From contig NZ_AFRZ01000001.1 of NCBI RefSeq assembly GCF_000242915.1, positions 1,922,001 through 1,986,000 on the forward strand: a DNA stretch of 64,000 bases, written 5' to 3'. Below, one piece after another: positions 28,793 to 38,559 of this stretch. A model generated the notes under the pieces. The model was given only the letters and a program-made list of their open reading frames with translations. It did no database searches and was not told the DNA's origin. The position numbers and the translations under genes were made by a program. Within the stretch, counting starts at the first letter, position 1; the number at the start of each line of letters is the position of its first letter. The DNA is from Sulfurimonas gotlandica GD1. GTDB lineage: Bacteria > Campylobacterota > Campylobacteria > Campylobacterales > Sulfurimonadaceae.

Positions 28793-30673
28793 ATGGCTTC
28801 TATATTTAATGCACTTCATATTGGATACTCCGGGCTTAATGTAGCTCAGATTGGTATCAATACGACAGGTCATAATATTTCAAATGCTGAGGTGGATGGC
28901 TATACAAGACAAAGAGTTATTACCGCTGCTGCAACACCTCTTCAAACATATCCTGGTAATGTCGGTAACGGTGCGCAAGTTATGGATATTAAAAGAGTAT
29001 TTGACAACTTTGTTTTTGATAGATACACTGATATTTCTGAAACTAAAGAGTATAGTGATTTTGAGACCAAGACACTGGAAGAGCTTTCGACATACTTTCC
29101 TGAAATTGATGGTGTTGGTATAAAAGCTGACTTAACTGAGTACTATAATATGTGGCAAACTTTTGCTGACAACCCAGATAATGATGCTATAAAATTAGCC
29201 TTAGCAACTCAAACAAAAACTCTTACGCAACATATTGCCTATACACAAACTCAAGTAAAAAGTTTGCAATCTCAACTTAATGATCAACTAGCAGTTAATA
29301 TAAATGAAGTTAACTCTATAGCGAAGCAGTTAGCTGATTTAAATAAATCTATAGAGATTGCAGAAGCTGGAAAAACATATACTGCAAATGATTTAAGAGA
29401 TAAAAGAAATGTGATGGAACGCAGTTTGGCAAGACTAATCGGTGCTGTTACTAATGCAGGACAAATTGAGTCAAATATACAAGTAGATAGTTCTTCAAAT
29501 ACTAAAACTGGAAGTTATAGTGTTAGTGTTAATGGTTTTAATATTGTTGATGGTAATTCATTTCATCCAATTTATTTATCTAGAGAGAATAATTCAAATG
29601 GCTTTTATGAAGTTTCATATGAGAGACAAGATGGTACTCTTATCCAGATTGCAGAAAAAATAAGTGGTGGTGTAGTAGGGTCTATATTAAATCTTCGTGG
29701 AGCTTCTCTTGACACCACAAGCGGTATGCCAACAGACGGTGTAGTCCAAAATGTTGTTGCACAAATGGATGCTTTTGCAAAAGGTCTGATAGAGTCTACA
29801 AATAATGTTTACGCAAACAGCGCTACAAAAAGAATGGAATCAAATAAATTAGATTTAAATCCAACCAACTCTCTTGTTAATTCAACTTTGAATGTACAAA
29901 CTGGATCTTTTGAGATGATTGTATATGATATTGATGGCAACGTTACCACTAAAAGAGAAATAGTAATAAATCAGGCAACTACCATGACTGGTGTAGCAGG
30001 TTCAAATTCTATTCAAGGGCAGATAGAAGCACAGATCGATGATAATGGCGATGGTAATGCAAACAATGATATAAATAACTTTATACAGTTTAATTGGGCT
30101 ACATTTGCTGGTGGGGGGAATGCACTTGAATTGACATTAGATCCGCTTGCTGAATCTAGAGGCTATACTTTTTCAATGCAAGATATTTTAAAAGATACAT
30201 CATATTCATCTGGAAGTAATTTTGCAGGTGCACTTGGTATGAGTAGATATTTTGACGGTGATAGTGCCCAAAGCATCAGTCTTAATTATACACTAGCTAA
30301 CAATCCTACTCTAATAACGCCTGGAGCTACACCAGTAGCAGGGGACAATGTTGTTGCGCTTAATATGGTTCAGCACCAGTATGAAAAATTTGATTTTTAT
30401 GTTGGCAATCAAGATTTTAACACTACTACATATGCTATGTTTGACATCATCGCAACAGAAGTGGGTACTCAAACAAATGCCGCAATACTTAAAAATGAAA
30501 CTATAACAACACAGTATAATGCAACTGAGCTAGAGTATAATTCAGTATCAAAAGTAAGTCTAGATGAAGAGATGACAAACTTGATTAAATATCAAACATC
30601 ATATGGTGCTGCTGCAAAAATTATAACTACAATTGACCAGATGATGCAGACACTTCTTGGAATAAAACAGTAA
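28793..30673 (+). CDS. flgK: Flagellar hook-associated protein 1
   Basis: 626 residues. It forms the first junction between hook and filament. The N-terminal IFNALHIGYSGLNVAQIG and GINTTGHNISNAEVDGYTRQ carry the rod/hook family signature; the C-terminal LDEEMTNLIKYQTSYGAAAKI and TIDQMMQTLLGI complete the coiled coil. A longer middle than in E. coli gives surface domains. Exported without a cleaved signal by the flagellar type III system. Confidence 0.96.
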   Translation: MASIFNALHIGYSGLNVAQIGINTTGHNISNAEVDGYTRQRVITAAATPLQTYPGNVGNGAQVMDIKRVFDNFVFDRYTDISETKEYSDFETKTLEELSTYFPEIDGVGIKADLTEYYNMWQTFADNPDNDAIKLALATQTKTLTQHIAYTQTQVKSLQSQLNDQLAVNINEVNSIAKQLADLNKSIEIAEAGKTYTANDLRDKRNVMERSLARLIGAVTNAGQIESNIQVDSSSNTKTGSYSVSVNGFNIVDGNSFHPIYLSRENNSNGFYEVSYERQDGTLIQIAEKISGGVVGSILNLRGASLDTTSGMPTDGVVQNVVAQMDAFAKGLIESTNNVYANSATKRMESNKLDLNPTNSLVNSTLNVQTGSFEMIVYDIDGNVTTKREIVINQATTMTGVAGSNSIQGQIEAQIDDNGDGNANNDINNFIQFNWATFAGGGNALELTLDPLAESRGYTFSMQDILKDTSYSSGSNFAGALGMSRYFDGDSAQSISLNYTLANNPTLITPGATPVAGDNVVALNMVQHQYEKFDFYVGNQDFNTTTYAMFDIIATEVGTQTNAAILKNETITTQYNATELEYNSVSKVSLDEEMTNLIKYQTSYGAAAKIITTIDQMMQTLLGIKQ

Positions 30674-30678
30674 AGCAG

Positions 30679-31476
30679 ATGCCAAAATTCAGTATTACTG
30701 TATTAGTTTCTGTTTTTCTATTTTCTTTTGTAGGCTCTTTCTTTTATAGCATAGATGCTTACTCCCTAGATAGTAATTCTATACTTCTCCCTCCATCACT
30801 AGATCATTTACTTGGAACAGATAGGTTAGGACGTGATATCCTTGCTAGACTTATTGAAGGTGGAAAAATATCTTTGATCATTGGTGTAGGAAGTGCCTTT
30901 ATAGCATCTGTAATAGGCCTTATTTTAGGTTCTATGGCTGGATACTTTAGAGGAAATGTAGATAAAGCTTTTGTTATTATGGTTGATCTGTTTTTAACAT
31001 TCCCAACTTTCTTCTTACTTTTAGCACTTGTTAGTTATGTAAATGCATCTGCATGGGTTTTAATAGTCATAATATCAATTACTGGCTGGATGACAACAGC
31101 AAGGCTGATTCGTTCAGAGAGTTTTAGAGTCACATCTGAGCCGTTTGTAAAGATTTTGAATATTGCTAAGGTAAGTAAGATAAAAATTCTTTTTAAATAT
31201 TACGCTCCAATATTAGCACCGATTTACTTTGTAAGTTTTACTTTTGGTGTTGGTGGAGCTATACTTGCAGAATCAGGGTTGAGCTTTTTGGGACTAGGAA
31301 TTGTGGCTCCACAAATGAGCTGGGGAACAATTTTAAGTGGGGGAAAAGAGGTTATAGAAATTGCGTGGTGGGTTAGTTTCTTCCCTGGGCTTATGATTTT
31401 TCTAGTTACATTTTCTCTTATAAATATTTCAAACTATTTACAGCAATTAACAAACCAAAAACAGATTCAAAACTAA
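30679..31476 (+). CDS. DppC/OppC-type ABC transporter permease, without partners
   Basis: 265 residues with six hydrophobic segments. It begins with a TM helix, then the typical DppC signature HLLGTDRLGRDILARLIEGG, FLTFPTFFLLLALVSY, and the cytoplasmic coupling region. AILAESGLSFLGLGIVAPQMSWG is a second family hallmark, given here in one motif shorter than the full segment. Normally it pairs with DppB and DppD/F ATPases and a binding protein; none is in the window. It starts five bases after flgK, so it may be read through from the flagellar operon. Confidence 0.88.
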   Translation: MPKFSITVLVSVFLFSFVGSFFYSIDAYSLDSNSILLPPSLDHLLGTDRLGRDILARLIEGGKISLIIGVGSAFIASVIGLILGSMAGYFRGNVDKAFVIMVDLFLTFPTFFLLLALVSYVNASAWVLIVIISITGWMTTARLIRSESFRVTSEPFVKILNIAKVSKIKILFKYYAPILAPIYFVSFTFGVGGAILAESGLSFLGLGIVAPQMSWGTILSGGKEVIEIAWWVSFFPGLMIFLVTFSLINISNYLQQLTNQKQIQN

Positions 31477-31486
31477 AGGCTATCAG

Positions 31487-32518
31487 ATGCAAGATAGAAA
31501 TATAGGATATTTTTTCATAGTATTTGCAAGTGTAATAATTGTTCTTGCAGGTATTAAGAGTGCGACAGCGATAGTTATACCTTTTTTACTTGCTCTCTTT
31601 ATTGCAATAATTCTTTCACCATCATATAATTACTTTAATAAAAAAGGCTTACCAAATGGTTTATCATTAGTGTTAGTTATAACTATATTTGTAATATTTT
31701 TAGCATCTGTAGCAAAACTAATAGGGACATCTGCTCAAGAATTTAGTTCCAATATAGGTTCCTATGAACAGCAACTCTCCGGAAGTTTTCATAAAATTAC
31801 TGAGATGGCTGTGAGTTTAGGAATAGAATTACCTGAAGAAGAGATTACTAGTATTATAAACCCTAAGCAGATTATGCAACTTACTAGTGGAATAGTTCAA
31901 GGTATAGGTTCAATGTTTACAAACGGTTTTGTAATTCTTTTGAGTGTTGTTTTTATGCTTTTAGAATCTGGGCATTTTGTAAGTAAGATTACCCATGCAA
32001 CAAATGATAATAGAGCAATATCAAATATACAAGAGATAATTAGTAAAATAAAAAGATATATGGTCTTAAAGGCACTAATATCAATATTTACAGGTTTTGT
32101 TATATGGATTGCTCTTTTATTTGTGGGTACTGATTACGCTTTTCTTTGGGCTGTTTTAGCTTTTATGCTAAATTTTATTCCAAATATTGGTTCTATTATA
32201 GCCGCAGTTCCAGCAGTGCTACTCACCTTGATTCAATTAGGTTCTGTTAGTGCATTAATAGTAAGTGCAATATATGTTGGAGTAAATATAATTATAGGCT
32301 CTGTAATTGAGCCAAAAATTATGGGTAGAGGCTTGGGGTTATCTACATTAGTTGTATTTTTATCATTACTGTTTTGGGGATGGTTACTTGGAATAGTAGG
32401 GATGCTACTTTCAATTCCACTTACAATGATGGCTAAAATAGTTTTAGATGAAAATGAAAATACAAGATGGATAGCTGTTCTTTTGGGTACAGGAGAGAAC
32501 CTTGAAGAAGTCAAGTAA
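31487..32518 (+). CDS. AI-2E family transporter (PerM-like)
   Basis: 343 residues with about seven or eight membrane helices. An N-terminal pair (YFFIVFASVIIVLAG; IPFLLALFIAIILSP), a large soluble middle, and a C-terminal bundle with FMLNFIPNIGSIIAAVPA and GRGLGLSTLVVFLSL are typical of the family. Members have been linked to AI-2 export or Na+/H+ antiport; the substrate here is unknown. 10 bases after the ABC permease. Confidence 0.88.
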   Translation: MQDRNIGYFFIVFASVIIVLAGIKSATAIVIPFLLALFIAIILSPSYNYFNKKGLPNGLSLVLVITIFVIFLASVAKLIGTSAQEFSSNIGSYEQQLSGSFHKITEMAVSLGIELPEEEITSIINPKQIMQLTSGIVQGIGSMFTNGFVILLSVVFMLLESGHFVSKITHATNDNRAISNIQEIISKIKRYMVLKALISIFTGFVIWIALLFVGTDYAFLWAVLAFMLNFIPNIGSIIAAVPAVLLTLIQLGSVSALIVSAIYVGVNIIIGSVIEPKIMGRGLGLSTLVVFLSLLFWGWLLGIVGMLLSIPLTMMAKIVLDENENTRWIAVLLGTGENLEEVK

Positions 32519-32572
32519 GTAAAATAAAAGAGCAAAATGGATATACTTGCCCTTTAAAATTCTTCAAGGTTT

Positions 32573-33415
32573 ATGATGTCAAATAATAATATGAAAATTA
32601 GAAAATGTCTTTTTCCAGCAGCTGGATATGGTACAAGATTTTTACCTGCAACTAAAGCTATCCCAAAAGAGATGCTGCCAGTTTTAACAAAACCATTACT
32701 GCAATATGGTGTAGAAGAAGCAATAAGTGCTCAAGTCGAGACGATGGCTATTGTAACGGGTCGTGGTAAAAGAGCCATTGAAGACCATTTTGACATATCT
32801 TATGAACTCGAACATCAGATTAAAGGCACTTCAAAAGAGCACTATTTAACTGAAATAAGAGAAGTAATCACAAACTGTACATTTTCATATACAAGACAGA
32901 TTGAGATGAAAGGTTTAGGCCATGCAATTGCTTGTGGTGAAACACTTATTGGTAATGAACCCTTCGCTGTAATCTTAGCAGATGACTTATGTGACAACGA
33001 AGATGGAGACTCAGTTTTATCTCAAATGATTAGCTTATATGAAAAGTATAAATGTAGCATTGTTGCAGTTGAAGAGATTCCGATAAAAGATTCAAACAAA
33101 TATGGTGTAATTGCCGGTGAAACAATAGAAGAAAATGTTATAAGAGTTACAAATATGGTAGAAAAACCTGAGCCAGAGGATGCGCCATCAAATTTAGCAA
33201 TCATTGGTAGATATATACTTACACCTGATATATTTGAGATTATCAAAGATACAAAAGCCGGTCGTGGTGGAGAGATACAGATAACAGATGCCCTTCTTAC
33301 ACAAGCAAAACAAGGTAAGGTTATAGCATATAAATTTAAAGGTAAAAGATTTGATTGTGGTAGCGTTGATGGCTTCGTTGAAGCGACAAACTACTTTTAT
33401 AACAAACAGAAATAA
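32573..33415 (+). CDS. galU: UTP-glucose-1-phosphate uridylyltransferase
   Basis: 280 residues. It makes UDP-glucose, precursor of UDP-glucuronate (see ugd) and of LPS sugars. Nucleotidyltransferase signature LFPAAGYGTRFLPATKAIPKEMLPV is split here as LFPAAGYGTRFLPATK and AIPKEMLPV; later VILADDLCD and NMVEKPEPEDAPSNLAIIGRY. Two adjacent ATGs and a third a few codons later make the exact start uncertain by up to seven codons. Confidence 0.95.
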   Translation: MMSNNNMKIRKCLFPAAGYGTRFLPATKAIPKEMLPVLTKPLLQYGVEEAISAQVETMAIVTGRGKRAIEDHFDISYELEHQIKGTSKEHYLTEIREVITNCTFSYTRQIEMKGLGHAIACGETLIGNEPFAVILADDLCDNEDGDSVLSQMISLYEKYKCSIVAVEEIPIKDSNKYGVIAGETIEENVIRVTNMVEKPEPEDAPSNLAIIGRYILTPDIFEIIKDTKAGRGGEIQITDALLTQAKQGKVIAYKFKGKRFDCGSVDGFVEATNYFYNKQK

Positions 33416-33426
33416 CGGAAAAAATT

Positions 33427-33996
33427 ATGATATTAATGATAGATAATTACGATAGCTTTACTTACAATATAGTTCAGTATTGCAGAGAATTAGGCGCGGA
33501 TTTAAAAATAATTAGAAATGATGAGATGAATGTAAGTGAAATAGAAGCGCTTAGCCCAGAAAAGATAATTATCTCACCCGGTCCTGCATCTCCAGACGAA
33601 GCTGGTGTGACTTTAGAAGTAATAGATTATTTTAAAGACAAACTTCCAATTCTTGGCATTTGTTTAGGACATCAGAGTATAGCTCAAGTTTTTGGAGCAG
33701 ATGTAGTTCGTGCAAAAAATATGATGCATGGTAAAACTTCAACTATGAAACGAGTAGGTGAATGTGAGATTTTTAAAAATTTGCCACAAGAATTTATTGC
33801 AACTAGATATCACTCCCTAATAGTAGATAAAGAATCTCTTCCAGAAATAGTAGAAGCTACAGCATATAGCACAGATGATGATGAAATAATGGCTCTCAAG
33901 ATTAAAGATAAAGATATTTATGGAGTTCAATTCCATCCTGAGTCTATTATGAGTGAGTATGGACATGAAATTATTGGGAATTTCTTAAAACTATGA
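33427..33996 (+). CDS. Anthranilate / aminodeoxychorismate synthase glutamine amidotransferase
   Basis: 189 residues, a complete class I glutamine amidotransferase. It starts MILMIDNYDSFTYNIVQY, has the nucleophile Cys in GICLGHQSIAQVFG, and the His-Glu pair in GVQFHPESIMSEYG. TrpG and PabA cannot be separated by sequence alone, and in many bacteria one protein serves both tryptophan and folate pathways. No trpE or pabB is adjacent. It overlaps the next gene by four bases. Confidence 0.93.
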   Translation: MILMIDNYDSFTYNIVQYCRELGADLKIIRNDEMNVSEIEALSPEKIIISPGPASPDEAGVTLEVIDYFKDKLPILGICLGHQSIAQVFGADVVRAKNMMHGKTSTMKRVGECEIFKNLPQEFIATRYHSLIVDKESLPEIVEATAYSTDDDEIMALKIKDKDIYGVQFHPESIMSEYGHEIIGNFLKL

Positions 33997-35186
33997 GTCA
34001 TAGATTCGTCTTATTCTCAATACTGGGAATAGATGCATTTATACTTTTTTTTCAAACATCTTCACTCTCAATTTCTCATGCAGAATCTATGATTCTTTAT
34101 GGAGATTTCTCTTTTTTACAACTAATTATAAAAACCTCTCTATATTTTTTTGGTTCGAATGATTTTGCACTAAGATTTCCTATGATTATATTGCATCTCT
34201 TAAGTGGAGTGTTACTATATAAGATTTCAAAAGCTTATCTCCAAAATAGAAAAAATCGACTATGGCTACTTCTTATATTTGTTCTTTTACCTGGAGTAAT
34301 AAGTTCTGCAATTATTGTAGAGAGTGCAGGCTTGATAATCTTTGGATTACTATTTTTTGTATATGCCTATGAGAATTTTTCAAGAAAATATATATATTTA
34401 ATTCTTAGTACTTATGTGCTAATAAGTGGAGAATTTGTATATTTATTTTTAGCACTATCTATTTTTTCGATATATACAAAGCAGAGAACTTTTTTTATAT
34501 ATAATATGTTTGCTTTTTTTATATCACTGTTTATATACGGTGTAGATACTAAGGGGATCCCACAAGGGCATTTTTTAGATTCAATAGCTGTATATACCGC
34601 AATATTTACTCCAATTATCTTTATTTATATTTTTTATATTTTATACAGAAGGTATTTGACTAAACAAATAGATATTTTATGGTTTATATCATCAGTTGCA
34701 TTTGTATTTTCACTACTTTTGTCTTTTAGACAAAGAATAGAGTTAGAACATTTCGCTCCATATCTTATTTTAGCTCTTCCATTAGCGGCACAAACATTTT
34801 ACCATTCTTATAGAGTTAGGCTTAAAATATTTAGAACAAAATATAGAGTTGCTTTTGTAGTATCACTTGTGTTGCTGATGTTAAATTCATTAGTAGTATT
34901 TTTTAATAAAGAGATTTACATATTTATAGATAACCCCCAAAATCATTTTGCATACAATATGCATGTAGCAAAAGAGTTGGCTGATGAACTAAAAAGCAGA
35001 GGCATCGAGTGTGTAGATACAGATTATAAGATGTCTAGTCGATTAAAGTTTTATGGTGTAACTAATTGCAACACTAATGTACTTGTTGAAATTAGTAAAA
35101 AAGAAGAAAATAGAAATAATGTAACAATAAGTTACAGTAATAGACCTGTATATTTTGCTATTGTTACAAAAGTAAACACTAATTAA
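33993..35186 (+). CDS. GT-C-like polytopic membrane protein
   Basis: 397 residues with about ten membrane helices and a soluble C-terminal tail (ELADELKSRGIECVDTDYKMSS). The beginning resembles the dolichol/undecaprenol-phosphate-sugar glycosyltransferases of the ArnT/PMT (GT39, GT83) type: SISHAESMILYGDFSFLQLI, where a conserved acid normally follows the first TM, then DFALRFPMIILHLLSGVLLY. Catalytic assignment is weak. Overlap of four bases with the amidotransferase gene suggests coupling, though the functions seem unrelated. Confidence 0.7.
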   Translation: MSHRFVLFSILGIDAFILFFQTSSLSISHAESMILYGDFSFLQLIIKTSLYFFGSNDFALRFPMIILHLLSGVLLYKISKAYLQNRKNRLWLLLIFVLLPGVISSAIIVESAGLIIFGLLFFVYAYENFSRKYIYLILSTYVLISGEFVYLFLALSIFSIYTKQRTFFIYNMFAFFISLFIYGVDTKGIPQGHFLDSIAVYTAIFTPIIFIYIFYILYRRYLTKQIDILWFISSVAFVFSLLLSFRQRIELEHFAPYLILALPLAAQTFYHSYRVRLKIFRTKYRVAFVVSLVLLMLNSLVVFFNKEIYIFIDNPQNHFAYNMHVAKELADELKSRGIECVDTDYKMSSRLKFYGVTNCNTNVLVEISKKEENRNNVTISYSNRPVYFAIVTKVNTN

Positions 35187-35274
35187 ATCTATTGAGCGCT
35201 AACTCTTAACTAAAGAGAGTAATTTAATAACATGTGATAAAATTGCTATCAAATAATAAAACAGGGAGTTGCAA

Positions 35275-36612
35275 ATGGCTCAAAAAGCGATTAGAGAATA
35301 TGATGCAAAGTCGATTTTAGCAAAACATTGGGATAAGTATTTTCCAGACTTTACTTATGCTTATGAAACTGTAATGGTTCAAAATGGATCAGAATTAAAG
35401 AAAGCTTCAAAAGATAAAGCTTGGTTAAAAGATAAAGCATTAGTTGCTAAACCGGATATGCTATTTGGTAAAAGAGGTAAAAATGATTTAGTACTCTTTA
35501 GAGATGCTAAACCAGGTGATGTTTCTCTAGCTAAAGCTACATCTTGGATTGATGAAAAATCATCAACAGAGCAATCTGTATATTTTTCATTTGATGGAGA
35601 GACTCCTACAGGTGAAGCAAAAGTTGATATGCTAACTCAATTTATTGTTGAGCCGTTTACTCCACACAAACAAGAAGAAGAATATTACATCTCTGCAACA
35701 GTAGTTGGTGATTATGATATGCTTTACATGTCTGCTGAAGGTGGAATGGAAGTAGAAGAGGGTTGGGATGAAAAAGTTACAGAAGTAGCGTTCGCAATTA
35801 CTGATACTGAAGAAGAAATAGCTAAAAAAATTAAAGCTAACATTCCTGCTGACGTTGCAAAAGCTGATAAAGCCGCATTTGCTGAATTTGCAATAGGTTT
35901 TTTCAAAGCGTATAGAGAGTTGAATTTTGCTTATCTTGAAATCAATCCATTTGTAATGCAAGGCAAAAAAATAGAACTACTTGATATGGTTGCAAAACTT
36001 GATGATACTGCAGGTTTTATGATGGTAGAAGAGTGGGGTGATGTTGAATATCCTACAGCATTTGGTATGGAAGCAAAATCTCCGGAAGTTGCAGCAATTG
36101 AAGAAGCAGATTCTAAAACAGGTGCTTCACTGAAACTTACTCTACTTAAGCCTGAAGCTAGAATTTGGACTATGGTTGCTGGTGGTGGTGCTTCAGTTGT
36201 TTATGCTGACACTATTGCTGATTTAGCTGGAATTGATGATTTAGCTAACTATGGTGAATACTCTGGTGGTCCAACTACTGGTGAGACTAAGTTTTATGCT
36301 GAAACACTTCTTGATCTTATGACAAGAGAAAAAGATTCTAAAGATCGTGAAAAGATCTTAATTATCGGTGGAGCAATTGCTAATTTTACAGATGTTGCAG
36401 CAACATTCACAGGTATTATTCAAGCTTTTGAAAATTATGCAGAAAAAATGCTTGAAGTTGGTATTAAGATATATGTTCGTCGTGGTGGACCAAACTACGA
36501 GAAGGGTCTTAAAGATATCAAAGAGGCTGCAGATAGACTTGGTCTTTATATTGAAGTTTATGGACCGGAAACACATGTTACAGACATCGTGCGTATGGCA
36601 CTAGCAAAGTAG
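35275..36612 (+). CDS. aclB: ATP-citrate lyase, small (beta) subunit AclB
   Basis: 445 residues from the ATG at 35275, six bases after GGGAG; a TTG two codons upstream abuts that site. AclB is the ATP-grasp, succinyl-CoA-synthetase-beta-like half of ATP-citrate lyase, which cleaves citrate to acetyl-CoA and oxaloacetate in the reverse TCA cycle. Seen: REYDAKSILAKHWDKYFP, MLTQFIVEPFTPHKQEEEYY, LNFAYLEINPFVMQGKKIEL, and GGGASVVYADTIADLAG. With aclA 9 bases downstream it forms one operon. Confidence 0.95.
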   Translation: MAQKAIREYDAKSILAKHWDKYFPDFTYAYETVMVQNGSELKKASKDKAWLKDKALVAKPDMLFGKRGKNDLVLFRDAKPGDVSLAKATSWIDEKSSTEQSVYFSFDGETPTGEAKVDMLTQFIVEPFTPHKQEEEYYISATVVGDYDMLYMSAEGGMEVEEGWDEKVTEVAFAITDTEEEIAKKIKANIPADVAKADKAAFAEFAIGFFKAYRELNFAYLEINPFVMQGKKIELLDMVAKLDDTAGFMMVEEWGDVEYPTAFGMEAKSPEVAAIEEADSKTGASLKLTLLKPEARIWTMVAGGGASVVYADTIADLAGIDDLANYGEYSGGPTTGETKFYAETLLDLMTREKDSKDREKILIIGGAIANFTDVAATFTGIIQAFENYAEKMLEVGIKIYVRRGGPNYEKGLKDIKEAADRLGLYIEVYGPETHVTDIVRMALAK

Positions 36613-36621
36613 GGAGAAAAT

Positions 36622-38436
36622 ATGGCACAATTATTTACTAGAGATACTCAAGCAATTTTTTGGAACAACAACAAAACTGCAATCCAAAGAATGTTAGATT
36701 ATGATTATACAATTAAAAGAGAAAAACCATCGGTAGCAGCTATTGTAGCTCCAACTGCAGGAAACAAGTTTGATAAATTCTTCTATGGACCAGACGAAGT
36801 AATGATTCCTCTTTTTAGAACTACTGCAGAAGCAAAGGCTGCTCAGCCTCAAGCTGACGTACTTTTAAACTTTGCATCTTTTAGAACAGCTTACGATGTC
36901 ACTATGGAAGCTTTAAACCTTGGTGGTTTTACTTCTATTATGATTACTGCAGAAGGTATCCCAGAGAGACTTGCTCGTGCTATGAATGAATTTGCAAGAG
37001 GTAAAAATGTTACAGTGATAGGCCCGGCAACTGTTGGTGCTATAGCTCCTGGTGCATTTAAAATTGCTAATATTGGTGGAACAATTGAAAATATCGTTCA
37101 ATCTAAGCTTCATCGTGCAGGTTCATGTGGACTTGTAACTCGTTCTGGTGGTTTATTTAACGAGCTTTCTAACATTATTTCTCTTAATGCTGATGGTATC
37201 GCTGAAGGTGTAGCTATTGGTGGAGATAGATTTGTTGGATCAGTTTTTATAGATAATCTACTTAGAATGGAAGCTAACCCAGAAGTTAAATATATGTTAC
37301 TTTTAGGTGAAGTTGGTGGTACTGAAGAGTATAAAGTTATAGATGCTATTAAAGCTGGAAAACTTACTAAGCCAATTATTGCATGGTGTATTGGTACAAT
37401 TGCTAAGCACTATGATAGTGGTGTTCAATTTGGTCACGCTGGTGCATCTGCTAATGATGATAGAGAAACAGCAGAATCAAAAAACACTGCAATGAGAGAA
37501 GTTGGTATACATGTTCCAGGTTCATTTAATGATTTACCAGAGATAATTTCTGCTGTTTATCATGACTTACATGCACAGGGTAAAATAAAAGACATTCAAG
37601 AGCCTGTTCTTAATCTTGTTCCTAAAGCTAGAAAAAGCAAAGAGTTTATCTGTACAATTTCCGATGATAGAGGTGAAGAAGCTCACTACTGTGGATATCC
37701 AATCAGTTCTGTTGCAACTCCAGATACAGGATTTACTGTTGGTGACGTAATGAGTATTCTATGGTTCAAGAAAAGATACCCAAGATGGGCCGTTGATTTC
37801 TTAGAAACTGTACTTAAAACTGTTGCTGATCATGGTCCTGCTGTTTCTGGTGCACACAATGCAAAAGTAACTGCAAGAGCTGGTAAAGATGTAATAAGTT
37901 CACTAATCGCTGGTCTTCTTACTATAGGTCCAAGATTTGGTGGGGCAATTGATGGCGCTGCTAAATATTTCAAATATGCTGATGATAATAACTTGTCTCC
38001 AAAAGAGTTCTTAGAATATATGAAAAAAGAAGGTGTGCCAATTCCTGGAATCGGACATAGAATCAAATCACTTAAGAACCCGGATTTACGTGTTGAAGGT
38101 CTTAAAAAATTTGCTAAAGAGTACTTTCCAAGTACTCCACTTCTTGACTATGCATTAACAGTTGAGCAATTAACAACATCTAAAAAAGAGAATTTAATTC
38201 TTAATGTTGATGGTACAATTGGTATCTTAATGGTTGATATGTGGAGAGCACTTGCTTACGAAGATGAAGAAATTGATGTATTTATTGATGCTGGTGCATT
38301 AAATGCATTCTTTATTCTTGGTAGATCTATAGGTTTTATCGGTCATATTCTTGATGAGAAAAGACTTGCAATGCCTATGTATAGACATCCAATGGATGAT
38401 ATTTTATATGATGTACAAAAAGCAGAAGAACTTTAA
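36622..38436 (+). CDS. aclA: ATP-citrate lyase, large (alpha) subunit AclA
   Basis: 604 residues. The N-terminal part is like succinyl-CoA synthetase alpha and carries the phosphohistidine in QFGHAGASANDD (His about 272). The C-terminal part is citrate-synthase-like with GPAVSGAHNAKVTARAGKD, GPRFGGAIDGAAKYF and VPIPGIGHRIKSL. With AclB it defines autotrophic carbon fixation by the reverse TCA cycle. Ribosome site AGGGAGAA. A terminator hairpin follows the gene. Confidence 0.97.
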   Translation: MAQLFTRDTQAIFWNNNKTAIQRMLDYDYTIKREKPSVAAIVAPTAGNKFDKFFYGPDEVMIPLFRTTAEAKAAQPQADVLLNFASFRTAYDVTMEALNLGGFTSIMITAEGIPERLARAMNEFARGKNVTVIGPATVGAIAPGAFKIANIGGTIENIVQSKLHRAGSCGLVTRSGGLFNELSNIISLNADGIAEGVAIGGDRFVGSVFIDNLLRMEANPEVKYMLLLGEVGGTEEYKVIDAIKAGKLTKPIIAWCIGTIAKHYDSGVQFGHAGASANDDRETAESKNTAMREVGIHVPGSFNDLPEIISAVYHDLHAQGKIKDIQEPVLNLVPKARKSKEFICTISDDRGEEAHYCGYPISSVATPDTGFTVGDVMSILWFKKRYPRWAVDFLETVLKTVADHGPAVSGAHNAKVTARAGKDVISSLIAGLLTIGPRFGGAIDGAAKYFKYADDNNLSPKEFLEYMKKEGVPIPGIGHRIKSLKNPDLRVEGLKKFAKEYFPSTPLLDYALTVEQLTTSKKENLILNVDGTIGILMVDMWRALAYEDEEIDVFIDAGALNAFFILGRSIGFIGHILDEKRLAMPMYRHPMDDILYDVQKAEEL

Positions 38437-38446
38437 TAAACAACTT

Positions 38447-38474
38447 TTTCCAGGGAATAGATATTCCTTGGAAA
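38447..38474 (+). terminator. Terminator after aclA
   Basis: A 12-bp stem (TTTCCAGGGAAT / ATTCCTTGGAAA, one G-T pair) with a 4-base loop, followed by the pyrimidine-rich CCTTTCCTTCTCC. The stem starts 11 bases after the stop. Confidence 0.65.
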
Positions 38475-38559
38475 CCTTTCCTTCTCCTTCTCAATAATTT
38501 TTAAATTTTAAGATATTTTGCTATACTCTATCATTAATTATAATTTCTAAGGGTCTTTT

